15,000 bases of DNA from Symbiodinium natans (Eukaryota > Sar > Dinophyceae > Suessiales > Symbiodiniaceae), in NCBI GenBank assembly GCA_905221605.1, contig CAJNDS010000957.1, positions 365,001 through 380,000 on the forward strand, given 5' to 3'. The notes beneath the pieces are model-generated. The model saw nothing but the letters and a program-made list of their open reading frames with translations. It did not search any database and was not told the origin of the DNA. Below, one piece after another: positions 7,801-14,651 of the stretch (position 1 is its first letter; the number at the start of each line of letters is the position of its first letter). Both the position numbers and the translations under genes were made by a program.

Positions 7801-9685
7801 ATCCTCACTCTTGCATGGGCTTGTGGCCACTGGCATCACCTCATCAGGTCTTCAGAAGCTCCAGAGTAAATACTCGAGGATGCTAAGATCCATCTTTAAG
7901 CAACATCAGCACTACAGCCATATTGACACGAAGACTCTGTTCGAGCAATATAAGGTTCAGACTCCTCAAGCAGTTTTGATCAGCCAGATGAAAAACTATC
8001 AAGACGCACTAGATGCCTGTCAGAAGCACAACCCGGATCAGAACATACAGTGGTATCTGGGACTTAGAGGTAGGATTGTTGCGCTGCAACAGGAGCTTCA
8101 GAGCATGCAATTGGACCTGACCGAGGCAGACCAGGAGGTACCGTGCTCTCTGTGCGATCGGAAATTTTCCAGCGCTAAGGGTCTTCAGCAACATACTCTG
8201 GTGAAGCATGGAGGACAGCGTGCGAATCAGCTAGGCCCAAAATTTCAGGTCACTGTGCATAGCTGCAAAGGACTTCCGCAATGTGCGGCATGCAACAGGC
8301 AGTTGCGCACAATGCATCAACTTCGCAGACATGTGGAGTCAGGCATTTGCCCTCAACTGCACGAGCTGAAAGAACGAGCCAAATCCTGCACAAGCTCAGA
8401 AAGCATAGCTATGATCTATCAGTCTAGCGTGCAGGAACAACTTAAGAAGGACCCTGATCTTCTACTAAAAAAGAGACATGTCACTCAGCATCCATTAACG
8501 AACTGCAGTCTCTGTGGGCAATATATTGTCGGCCACAAAGGAGTGAAACAGCACATTCAGAAAGCTCATCCCGCTTTCTGGGCACAATCCTCGGCATCCA
8601 TTCTTGCCAACATGCGAACACATAAGCGCCTCCTGCACAAAAAAGAAGAATGTAGGTATTGTCGCATTGTGGTAGATGCTCCAGTACGCCATGCAGAGCA
8701 ATGTGTGGTTCTGCTTCAGACATACGCCATGAGTGCAGCTTGTGCCAAGCCTATGGAACTGCCAGATCTCTTCAGTGCAGATCCTCCAATTAGCCAGGTG
8801 AGAGGCAGGGAGGCTTCCTCCCAGGAGGCTTCCTCCAGCAGCCGAGCTTCTTTGCTGACATACACTGCACGCGTCTCGGGTCGTTCAACCACTGCACCTC
8901 CCACAGCTTCCATGCAAGACGCTGCCTGGCGTCTAGCTTATCATAATCCGCATCAACTGTGCTATGCACACACGGTCGTTCACATCCTTCTCTCTCTCTT
9001 GTCAGACGGACTGTTCCCAGATCCTTCCTTAAATTCCATCCTAACGGAAATAGGTTCCCTGAATGGCAGATCCTCTCATGCGGATGTTCGGAGGTTGCGA
9101 CATCTTCGTCCGCTGCTAGCAGGATGGCGATTACGACCCAGGCAGGAGGATGCATCTCAATTTCTGTTGCATATCTCTCAGCGTATTCCAGATCTTTCAT
9201 CAGATAAATGGGAGGCGCGAGTTCATATCTCAGCACCGGAGGAACGCATAAGTGTTGAGGAAAAAGGTGGCTTGATTCTGTATCTACCCGAGCCGCCGGA
9301 TGGACTCTCGACTCTTCAGCAATCAGTAACACAATGGACGAACAGGGGTAGTGTGTTTGCCTTGCTTCCAGATACAAGACTCATTTGCTTACAAATTCAA
9401 AGATTTGATCAGCAAATCAAAACTTCCCGCCCACAAGCGCTGGACACAGTTCTTGAGATGCCAATGTTTCAAGATAACGGAACCTCAACAGAAGCAGTGT
9501 CCTTTAGCCTCTATGCATTTATTATTCATATCGGCGAAGACTGGAACTCTGGACATTACAGAGCGGGATTTTGGAGAGAGAGCGTAGCGTACCTAGCTGA
9601 TGATAGTGAATCGCCAAGACGCACCACGCTCCTCTCGGATCAAATATGTCGAGGTTCTTACTTGGCCTTCTATGTAAGAGTATAG
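4865..9685 (+). CDS. LINE polyprotein: endonuclease, reverse transcriptase, zinc fingers, USP-like domain
   Basis: 1606 residues from the ATG at 4865; a start at 4937 (ccagccATGG, better context) is equally possible. A basic region precedes the endonuclease. Endonuclease (~114-370): N120 in TWNAGS, E151 in LQESHW, D264/N266 in GDFNAH, D329 in SQIDF, H362 in SKHFPV. It nicks target DNA. Reverse transcriptase (~625-900): IPKPGKP, D744 in SVDLSKAFD, and FADD with D842/D843, all intact; it primes cDNA synthesis from the nick. No RNase H is seen. Zinc fingers follow: C1094/C1097/H1110/H1115, C1140/C1143/H1156/C1162, C1214/C1217/H1230/H1235 and C1263/C1266/H1276/C1280, probably for nucleic-acid binding. 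The last ~250 residues resemble a ubiquitin-specific protease (C19): NPHQLCY with N1361 and C1366, QEDASQF at 1427, GHY with H1564, and D1579/D1580. The frame has no break, which suggests a young or functional copy. The function of the protease-like domain is inferred from motifs only. Confidence 0.9.
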   Translation: MRILFLVAVASFLGCLGPKSQGPAMDQNRGFREVAPPDEAEQHAQRSQLTMNKTGKRSYQRACKVALAKGAALYKGRLLTAQALGAHEGQFASPAKAERRSFQPNRQIHHKFDMEVLTWNAGSITSRVWNEILALLATTEYKNIKIVFLQESHWQQDQVYSSGPWSVLTCGSTSRHKAGLVVLVHSSLAPLSEIRSTSIVPGHLQHVMIPWQRSRIHLLNLYQHVWDSKLSKTENRGRRKDVMTQLENRIQRVPKRDFLIVAGDFNAHAVTERPHIGPSVPHRARFANADVKTLPSLCKSCGLTALNTWASGHRSTYVNSDGTYSSQIDFLLVRLHDARRRSKEAYSDNNFPVAAYRDGSKHFPVRATLFIPPYNPTPSKPRPFDATALDASFRRKDDNWQAYSHRLTEAVVRTMQVRPSWQELDEVMVSVSAEHYPPPRKSQPVAGSIHQEYWKKVRQIQAHKRAGTEHNSECQQLVEDIKEEARTFKKQQKQRKLEKQEQLLLQAQEDKRQQSHKLAHTLRKLAPWRPVQRVNLRDQAGEPLDAEATLKTMREYSSQIFSKSPPLHSVAAVPRAAITALQVSSQIKTVPVGKAVPSTSAPVSAWKSLGPEAHEHIAGLINSEVSQSEISPYLKDPRIAWIPKPGKPATAMQNLRPIGVISVPGKVLAGAVKTRIAPALKVSSQLQPQFAYIRQRGVRDAIAKACQHLDFAQQLRQEHRRDLHKSQRGARQAQLSGALTISVDLSKAFDSVNRHELLAALDRLGTDPVTKELVVQLHSETSYNMGTSGLEIQVPTSSGIKQGCKLAPALWSALTLLVMSRMEQKWGPDSKQARDILTVFADDFLLQETFSSFPELQKVLLRIEALFQSLEDVGLEVNPTKSKALLMVQGTQQSIFRKKHTMRKEKQLHIVLPSGHKIPIHHKLTYLGVQLSYGSYKDQTVDYRIAQAQGKFELLRHILCSTKALEASKKLEIWRVYVESSLLHGLVATGITSSGLQKLQSKYSRMLRSIFKQHQHYSHIDTKTLFEQYKVQTPQAVLISQMKNYQDALDACQKHNPDQNIQWYLGLRGRIVALQQELQSMQLDLTEADQEVPCSLCDRKFSSAKGLQQHTLVKHGGQRANQLGPKFQVTVHSCKGLPQCAACNRQLRTMHQLRRHVESGICPQLHELKERAKSCTSSESIAMIYQSSVQEQLKKDPDLLLKKRHVTQHPLTNCSLCGQYIVGHKGVKQHIQKAHPAFWAQSSASILANMRTHKRLLHKKEECRYCRIVVDAPVRHAEQCVVLLQTYAMSAACAKPMELPDLFSADPPISQVRGREASSQEASSSSRASLLTYTARVSGRSTTAPPTASMQDAAWRLAYHNPHQLCYAHTVVHILLSLLSDGLFPDPSLNSILTEIGSLNGRSSHADVRRLRHLRPLLAGWRLRPRQEDASQFLLHISQRIPDLSSDKWEARVHISAPEERISVEEKGGLILYLPEPPDGLSTLQQSVTQWTNRGSVFALLPDTRLICLQIQRFDQQIKTSRPQALDTVLEMPMFQDNGTSTEAVSFSLYAFIIHIGEDWNSGHYRAGFWRESVAYLADDSESPRRTTLLSDQICRGSYLAFYVRV
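8809..8836. repeat. Double hairpin repeat inside the LINE ORF
   Basis: Two copies of GGAGGCTTCCTCC at 8809-8821 and 8824-8836, two bases apart. Each can fold as a 5-bp GGAGG/CCTCC stem with a CTT loop. They lie in frame in the linker between zinc fingers and USP-like domain and encode EASSQEASS. Confidence 0.95.
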
Positions 9686-9701
9686 ACTCAGCTAGGTAGC
9701 C

Positions 9702-10527
9702 ATGAGGCAGGCCTTTGCACAATCGTCAGCACCCTCCAAGTCCAAGCGTGCGGATGAGCCAGATGAAGATGATTCTCCAACCAAGAAGATCAGACAGGCT
9801 GAACCGAAGAACATGCCAAAGCAGAAAGCCAAAGGAAGGGGTCGGGGCACTGGCCGGGGCGCTTCAAATGAGAAAGTCCTACAGTCCCTAACCAAGCTGT
9901 CCATCAACCATGAGGACTCGCTGAATATACTTCAGCAGGAACTGAGCTGGGTCATGTACCTGACCACCGGTGAGCTGTCCATTCTACCGAACATCTATGC
10001 GGAGAAGTCCAAAGACGCTTCGAAGTTGTCTACTCCATTCAGAACTCGAGCCATGAGATTGGTCTTGGAGCAGACCTTAGAAAGAGTAGAGCAGATTCAG
10101 ACTAAAGAAGAAGTGCTAGTGGATGCGGAGAAAGAGGGTTGGGTGGTACGTGTGAAGGACACCGAAGCTCCAGCCTTTGTCTACCAGCAGTGGAGCAGTG
10201 AGCAAGACAAGAGACACTGCTCGAAGGGCAGTCCCCGCAGAGGACGTCGTTCAATTGCTCAAAACGTGCTTGGAGCTTGCGCAGCACCCACAGTTGATCT
10301 CCAGGCTCATGCCCTCACGTCCGATCGTCGAGAAGATGACAGGTGGCCCAGTTCGAGTTCACATCCAGGTCCAACTCCAACATCTCAAAGGTAAGTTCCA
10401 TCAAGCCCTGTCCGGACTCACGGACAATGCAGTCTGGGCAGCCATTGAAGGCTCACTAAGGCCAGGGAGCGTTCAGCGTAGTCCAGCAGCTAAGTCGCTT
10501 GCAAAGCAGGCATCCGGCAGCAGCTAG
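9702..10527 (+). CDS. Basic-tailed protein of unknown function, frame-shifted
   Basis: The ATG at 9702 lies 16 nt after the LINE stop, close enough for re-initiation or a shared transcript. The N-terminal ~65 residues are low-complexity and charged: an acidic ADEPDEDD patch, a nuclear-localisation-like KKIRQ, and GRGRGTGRG resembling RNA-binding RGG tails. A helical region (LTKLSINHEDSLNILQQELS and on) follows. That frame runs to 10394, but after about 10180 it turns into Ser/Arg/Pro-rich sequence while the +1 frame, open from 10157, begins to look coding (EDVVQLLKTCLELAQHPQL through SLRPGSVQRSPAAKSLAKQ) and ends at 10527. I read this as one gene with a +1 frame change between 10157 and about 10230, through mutation, assembly error, a tiny intron or programmed shifting. 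No slippery site is evident. I do not recognise the family. Confidence 0.55.
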
Positions 10528-10572
10528 CTCATAGAGCACCTTCAGCTAGAGAAGATCCTTCCACATAGAGGC

Positions 10573-10583
10573 AAAAAAAAAAA
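10573..10583 (+). repeat. A11 tract after the basic-tailed ORF
   Basis: Eleven A residues, 46 bases after the stop at 10527. It could be a trace of a retroposed 3' end or simple slippage; no AATAAA stands before it. Confidence 0.6.
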
Positions 10584-10714
10584 TTCTGCATTGCCTTCAA
10601 TAAGCGCCGAATGGTCTCTCAGCTTGCCTTCCTCTCCCAGCATCTGTATTTCTCCTATCACAGCAGCTTTTCTTGCTCGCGCAATCAATCCCATAGCTGG
10701 CTAGTAGAGAGCCA

Positions 10715-11116
10715 ATGTCATACCGAGCTGAACGCATGTATGCCAGAGAGGGCTGGATCTTCACGGAGGCTGATCGAGTGGCACTTTGGGAGCTGGATAC
10801 TGCGCTAAGTAAAGCCCAGAAGCTTATAGATGCTCAAGCTCACCTCATCGAGGAAATGCAACGGGATCAGGTCAGACTTCATGGGCAAGTCCGGCAACTG
10901 AACGCAGAGGTGACTCAGCTCGCTCAGAGTGCACAGATCTATGGAGCTCACATCGAGCGTCTCTATCGTCTGTCCGACACCCAAGCTCTCTCTGAACGGA
11001 TGGACTACTTGACCTGGACTCTCCATTACCAAGGCTTCAGAGTCATGCTACCAGGACCATCGTCGAGCAGTGTGAGGCCAAGAGCACAACGGCGGCCTGC
11101 TCAGAATCCGTACTAG
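10715..11116 (+). CDS. Small coiled-coil protein of unknown function
   Basis: 133 residues from an ATG at 10715. Residues ~20-90 are strongly helical with heptad-like spacing (LSKAQKLIDAQAHLIEEM, QVRLHGQVRQLNAEVTQL), followed by a short aromatic segment (MDYLTWTLHYQGFRV) and a Ser/Arg/Pro-rich basic tail. This layout recalls the coiled-coil, basic-tailed ORF1 proteins of some LINEs, which trimerise and bind the element RNA, but it sits downstream of the RT gene instead of upstream and shows no recognisable RRM or zinc knuckle. Its neighbours are co-oriented, 187 and 404 nt away. The function is unknown; the ORF itself is likely real because its helical periodicity is sustained. Confidence 0.55.
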   Translation: MSYRAERMYAREGWIFTEADRVALWELDTALSKAQKLIDAQAHLIEEMQRDQVRLHGQVRQLNAEVTQLAQSAQIYGAHIERLYRLSDTQALSERMDYLTWTLHYQGFRVMLPGPSSSSVRPRAQRRPAQNPY

Positions 11117-11520
11117 TACATAGCTTCCTAGATGGTCTGTATTAGAATCGGTCCTCGTGTGAGATGTCTTCAGCACCAGGGAGTCAAAAGCCTCTGCTAT
11201 CACTGCATCATAGCCCAGCCTGTATGCGCGCACTCGCATTGCATAGCTCGGGAGGCTTCCTCCGGAGGCTTCCTCCATGCTACGGTCGGCGGCCTACGCG
11301 TGTCAGAATTACAGCAAGTGCAATCACTCACCCTCTGAGAAGCCACCTCTCCTTCCTTCTTAGGATATTTCTCCCCTATCCGGGTTCTCTTTCAGGTTGG
11401 AGGATTTGAGAATAGCTTTCTCCTCTGTAGGGACACCCACCAGCTGCTTGGTTGAAGTTCGCTCATTGACCCAATGCAATGCCGAAGTTTCTCTCAAGCC
11501 AATAGGATCAGGCCCACAAC
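11117..11520 (+). other. Inter-ORF spacer with double hairpin
   Basis: No supportable gene; the two open frames crossing it have no protein-like features and run through the hairpin pair. It precedes the ATG of the transferase gene at 11521 and presumably forms its leader. Confidence 0.5.
11251..11276. repeat. Double hairpin repeat, perfect tandem
   Basis: GGAGGCTTCCTCC at 11251-11263 and again at 11264-11276 without a spacer, in the spacer before the transferase gene. Confidence 0.97.
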
Positions 11521-13476
11521 ATGGAACGTGATTTGACGAATGATGAGTTTGAGGCTTTAAATAGAAGGCGAGAGCAACAAGGCAAGGAACCACTGAGCTG
11601 GCGGGACGCACAGCGCCAGGCCCGGCGTAAGCCGAACCACAACAGAGGAGGCAAGAAGGCCAAAGCAGCTCCGTCCTCACAGCCTGTCACTTTCCTGCCA
11701 AGAGCGGAGGCTTCCTCCGTGGAGGTTTCCTCCGAAAGAACTCCAGAACAAGCTGAATCCATTTCCTTTCTGGTTCCTGATTTTGATCAGAGGGCCAGTG
11801 GGCAGGCATCAGACTGGAACACCAGCACTCATGTCCAGAGCCGCTATGCATGGAACAAGCGTCACAAGGAGCGTGAACAACTGGATCCGACTAAGGATGT
11901 CATGGAGGAGGCCAAAATATTTATCCGCACATTTCTGAGAACGCGTAAAGGTCCGAGCAACTCAGATTTGACTGCAAAGTTGGGAGATCCTGTCATGCAG
12001 GAAGACTGGGTGCGCTTCCCCCTAAGAGATGTTGTTCAGAGACGCACCGGCATGGATGACAGAGTGGGCTATCATGGGACAAAATTGGAATCGCTCTACT
12101 CGATCCTGTATTTAGGAAAGTTGCAACCGTCCCAGGATTCCTCTCAAGGAGAACAATATTTCGAGGGCTACCCAGGAGTCTACATCCATTCCGGCAGGCA
12201 TGAGCGCAAGGCGGAGTCATATGTGACGCATGTGTGGTTTCCCATCTTGAAAGAAGGCAACAAGTCTCTCCGAGCAGTTGCGGCCAAATTAGCAGTGTCG
12301 TTCGACCAGGCTGCAGGATCTCTCCGTGGCTCCAAAGCAACGGATCAGTACATTCTAAGGGAAGACTACGTCCAGCTCGAGGCGCTGTTGCTTCACATCA
12401 CAGACTCACTGCCTTTGGGGACCTATGTGCAGACTGGCTGGAACCCCCTTGCGGAAGCTGCCCCAATTCAACGCATAGCGAGGGAAAGACCGGAGGAGCC
12501 GAGTTCATACAGAAATCCACCAAGATCCTCCTCCCAACCTGCCAAGGAATCAGCTGCCTTTCAAGATGATGATAACTCCACCTGGCAGGCCGCAGCTCTT
12601 CCTGGGAGAGGAAACAAGGCAATGGCCTCTGACCAAAGCGCTCTGCCGACCTCCTTGCATCAGCCCGAAGATGATAGTGATGAATCCTGGGGGGTTTGGT
12701 CACCAGCTGCTGATTCCGCAGGCACAGATCCACAGGATCCATTTCAACAAGAAGTCCCACAGCATCAAGAGGGAGGCAGAAGAGAGCATGCCTGGCAGCC
12801 AGCAACTCAGCACTCACCAAGTTTAGCAGATCTGGATGGTAATCTTGATCGGCTCTCTGGACGGGGCGCTCACGAAACCAGACGAGTGATGATAGGCAAG
12901 CTCCTCACACAGGCTCTCAGACATGACCCAGTGAAGTATGGCATTTCGCTAGACACTGCTGGCTATGCCAATCTGAAAAGCCTTCTTAATTCCAGGCAAT
13001 TCTGGCGGGCTGAAGTGACAGCTCATGAAGTACAGCGAGTACTGGAAACCTCACAGAAAGTCCGCATGGAGCAGATGATCTCAGAGGAAGACGGCGAAAT
13101 CTACATCAGAGCCTTACAGGGTCATGGTCGTGACATCCCACTGGACGAAGATCAATTGCATGAGGTTCTGACCTCCTCAACAACACCGGAGTGGGGTGTC
13201 CACGGGACGAGCTGGCGGGCCTGGCAGCAGATTCGCTCCTCTCAGCTGCGCAGAACGCAAAGACGTGACATACATTTGTCTTTGTCACCAACCAAAACTG
13301 CAGGATTCAGGGAGGACTCCTCAGTGGAGATCTGGATCCACCTGCCGTCTTTGATCGACAGTGGACACATAGTGCGTCGGGCGAAGAATGGAGTACTGCT
13401 GACGCGTGGACCCATTGACCTGTCCCACATCAGCACTGTCATAGATCGGCACACAGGCAAGTCTCTGCCCTTATAA
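11521..13476 (+). CDS. ADP-ribosyltransferase-like module fused to Tpt1/KptA RNA 2'-phosphotransferase
   Basis: 651 residues, ATG to TAA. Residues 1-60 are hydrophilic and basic (RQARRKPNHNRGGKKAKAA). Residues ~180-310 form a module with YHGT (H185-G186-T187), SILYLG and PGVYIH (219-223), the pattern of an NAD-binding ADP-ribosyltransferase fold. A disordered acidic/Ser/Pro linker spans ~320-440. Residues ~450-640 match Tpt1/KptA: LRHDP at 466-470, YIRALQGHG with H535, VHGTSW at 560-565, RRDIHLS at 581-587, then GVLLTRG. Tpt1 removes the internal 2'-phosphate left by fungal/plant-type RNA ligation, transferring it to NAD+ and releasing ADP-ribose 1'',2''-cyclic phosphate. The usual QGHS reads QGHG here; the other boxes look intact. 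Cellular Tpt1 proteins are about 200-250 residues, so this is over twice that. It follows a LINE rather than tRNA genes, so RNA repair of the element or modification of a host target are both possible, and neither is shown. The Tpt1 call is strong; the first module is a weaker call. Confidence 0.85.
   Translation: MERDLTNDEFEALNRRREQQGKEPLSWRDAQRQARRKPNHNRGGKKAKAAPSSQPVTFLPRAEASSVEVSSERTPEQAESISFLVPDFDQRASGQASDWNTSTHVQSRYAWNKRHKEREQLDPTKDVMEEAKIFIRTFLRTRKGPSNSDLTAKLGDPVMQEDWVRFPLRDVVQRRTGMDDRVGYHGTKLESLYSILYLGKLQPSQDSSQGEQYFEGYPGVYIHSGRHERKAESYVTHVWFPILKEGNKSLRAVAAKLAVSFDQAAGSLRGSKATDQYILREDYVQLEALLLHITDSLPLGTYVQTGWNPLAEAAPIQRIARERPEEPSSYRNPPRSSSQPAKESAAFQDDDNSTWQAAALPGRGNKAMASDQSALPTSLHQPEDDSDESWGVWSPAADSAGTDPQDPFQQEVPQHQEGGRREHAWQPATQHSPSLADLDGNLDRLSGRGAHETRRVMIGKLLTQALRHDPVKYGISLDTAGYANLKSLLNSRQFWRAEVTAHEVQRVLETSQKVRMEQMISEEDGEIYIRALQGHGRDIPLDEDQLHEVLTSSTTPEWGVHGTSWRAWQQIRSSQLRRTQRRDIHLSLSPTKTAGFREDSSVEIWIHLPSLIDSGHIVRRAKNGVLLTRGPIDLSHISTVIDRHTGKSLPL
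11706..11733. repeat. Double hairpin repeat inside the transferase ORF
   Basis: GGAGGCTTCCTCC at 11706-11718 and the variant GGAGGTTTCCTCC at 11721-11733, two bases apart. In frame they encode EASSVEVSS, the same reading frame of the repeat as in the LINE ORF. Confidence 0.93.
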
Positions 13477-13520
13477 AGCGTCCTCAGCAGTTTCACCTGT
13501 ACCGAATTCGTTCTGCCGTG

Positions 13521-13581
13521 GTCTACTTTCGCAGCTGGAGGCTTCCTCCGGAGGCTTCCTCCACTTCATTTTAAAGTAGAC
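13521..13581. repeat. 9-bp inverted repeat enclosing a double hairpin
   Basis: GTCTACTTT at 13521-13529 is perfectly complementary to AAAGTAGAC at 13573-13581 and encloses the hairpin pair, giving a possible three-way or cruciform structure 45 bases after the transferase stop codon. Confidence 0.8.
13537..13562. repeat. Double hairpin repeat, perfect tandem
   Basis: GGAGGCTTCCTCC at 13537-13549 and 13550-13562, identical in arrangement to the pair at 11251-11276 but in different flanks. Confidence 0.97.
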
Positions 13582-13900
13582 AGCAAGTACGCCCTCTGCT
13601 TAAGGCAACAAAGACTTTGATACAGCCTGAGCGAGTTGTCTCTCTTTGCATGCTCTAAGAGGAGTTTCCCCACCCTCCGCCTGCACATTGCCCAGGTGAG
13701 CTTAGCGTCGCGAAGTCCACAAGCAGTGGCAGGCACTTCCTTCTGCAGTTCCTTGTTCTTGAGCGGTGCGGCTTTCAGCTAGAGCCCTTGCATGCTTGTT
13801 AGCAATGGTCAATGCCTGCCTGACATAAGAAACCGCTTCACACTTCTGTTGGCAGTAGCCATTCTAACCTCGAATCCAGCCATCAACACCTGTGTTTCCA

Positions 13901-14455
13901 ATGGAGAGCACTAGCTTGGTGCAAGCGCTCACTCCGCTCCTGGTTGCTCTCGTACACCAGCAGGTAGTTGCTGAGGACCAGAACATCTCCTCCGAGACTA
14001 CCAGCACAAGGGTTGCGGAGTATCTCAACACTCACAAGGTGAAAATCCTCGCTCAGTTCATGAACTACGCACATGAGGTGCTCCAAGCAGAGAGGTTGAA
14101 GACACTGCTTTGGGCAGTACAGTCATTGACCGGATATGATGAATGGCGTGAAATCAAGGCGGCCCGGCGCCAAAAGTTGCGGAGCATCAGCCTACGATAC
14201 TTAAGCCTGATGAGGTTCACCGAGCTTCCCACCACCCAAGGAACGTGGTACTACAGCGTGATCCTCACCGAACTAGAGAGCTTCTATCGTGAGACGCACA
14301 TTATCCGGTATACCTCAAGCATGCTTCCGCCGCATCTTGACGCTCAGTATCAACAAGAGGTTGGGCAGGTGCGTGATGAGTTCTTTGCAGAGGATGCGGA
14401 AATGAACATAGCGATCGCACAGTGGACCACAATTTCGGCAGGACTCACAGGATGA
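13901..14455 (+). CDS. Helical protein of unknown function
   Basis: 184 residues from the ATG at 13901. It is predicted helical throughout by residue pattern (LVQALTPLLVALVHQQVVAE, EYLNTHKVKILAQFMNYAHE), with a basic helix REIKAARRQKLRSISLRYL and an acidic C-terminal third (EFFAEDAEMNIAIAQW). No catalytic motif, zinc ligands, signal peptide or membrane segment is visible, and I do not recognise the family. It is the last co-oriented ORF of the cluster; a hairpin pair starts three bases after its TGA. A length near 190 codons without a stop and with amphipathic periodicity supports real coding. Confidence 0.55.
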   Translation: MESTSLVQALTPLLVALVHQQVVAEDQNISSETTSTRVAEYLNTHKVKILAQFMNYAHEVLQAERLKTLLWAVQSLTGYDEWREIKAARRQKLRSISLRYLSLMRFTELPTTQGTWYYSVILTELESFYRETHIIRYTSSMLPPHLDAQYQQEVGQVRDEFFAEDAEMNIAIAQWTTISAGLTG

Positions 14456-14457
14456 GT

Positions 14458-14483
14458 GGAGGCTACCTCCGGAGGCTTCCTCC
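14458..14483. repeat. Double hairpin repeat after the last ORF
   Basis: The variant GGAGGCTACCTCC at 14458-14470 is followed directly by GGAGGCTTCCTCC at 14471-14483. The variant base falls in the loop, leaving the stem intact. Confidence 0.95.
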
Positions 14484-14638
14484 CCTTCCTGCACCTCGCC
14501 GATTCCCTGTACACTTTTCAACACCTGAATCGGCACTTTTGAAGGTGCAACTCTCGGCTCGACTAAGCCATGCATCAGTATGGCAGAACTCCATTTAGCA
14601 CAGAGGTTGATAATAGTGTCTCTTTCTTTCTTTCATTA

Positions 14639-14651
14639 GGAGGCTTCCTCC
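14639..14651. repeat. Single hairpin repeat
   Basis: One lone GGAGGCTTCCTCC, the rightmost copy in the window. Confidence 0.93.

Larger units (their letters stand above)
4852..9685 (+). mobile_element. APE-type LINE (non-LTR retrotransposon)
   Basis: The ORF contains the endonuclease-reverse transcriptase order that defines APE-class non-LTR elements, with no integrase, protease or LTRs. The left limit is set provisionally at the spliced-leader-like bases after the microsatellite. The right limit is the minimum (ORF stop). No target-site duplication or 3' tail could be recognised. The element could extend through the downstream ORFs as far as 14651, where the shared hairpin repeat ends. Confidence 0.8.
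13477..13900 (+). other. Inter-ORF spacer with nested inverted repeats
   Basis: No gene is supported. It contains the hairpin pair 13537-13562 framed by a 9-bp inverted repeat, and otherwise unremarkable sequence leading to the ATG at 13901. Confidence 0.55.

Noticed and set aside
8790-9377. 195-codon minus-strand open frame
   Set aside because: Antisense to the USP-like region of the LINE, whose sense strand carries clear motifs.
11132-11409. Two short plus-strand frames in the spacer before the transferase gene
   Set aside because: They overlap each other, run through the hairpin repeat and show no sustained protein character.
8809-14651. CRISPR-type array of the GGAGGCTTCCTCC repeats
   Set aside because: Repeats are short, irregularly spaced by up to kilobases, paired rather than alternating with spacers, and lie within eukaryotic-type genes.
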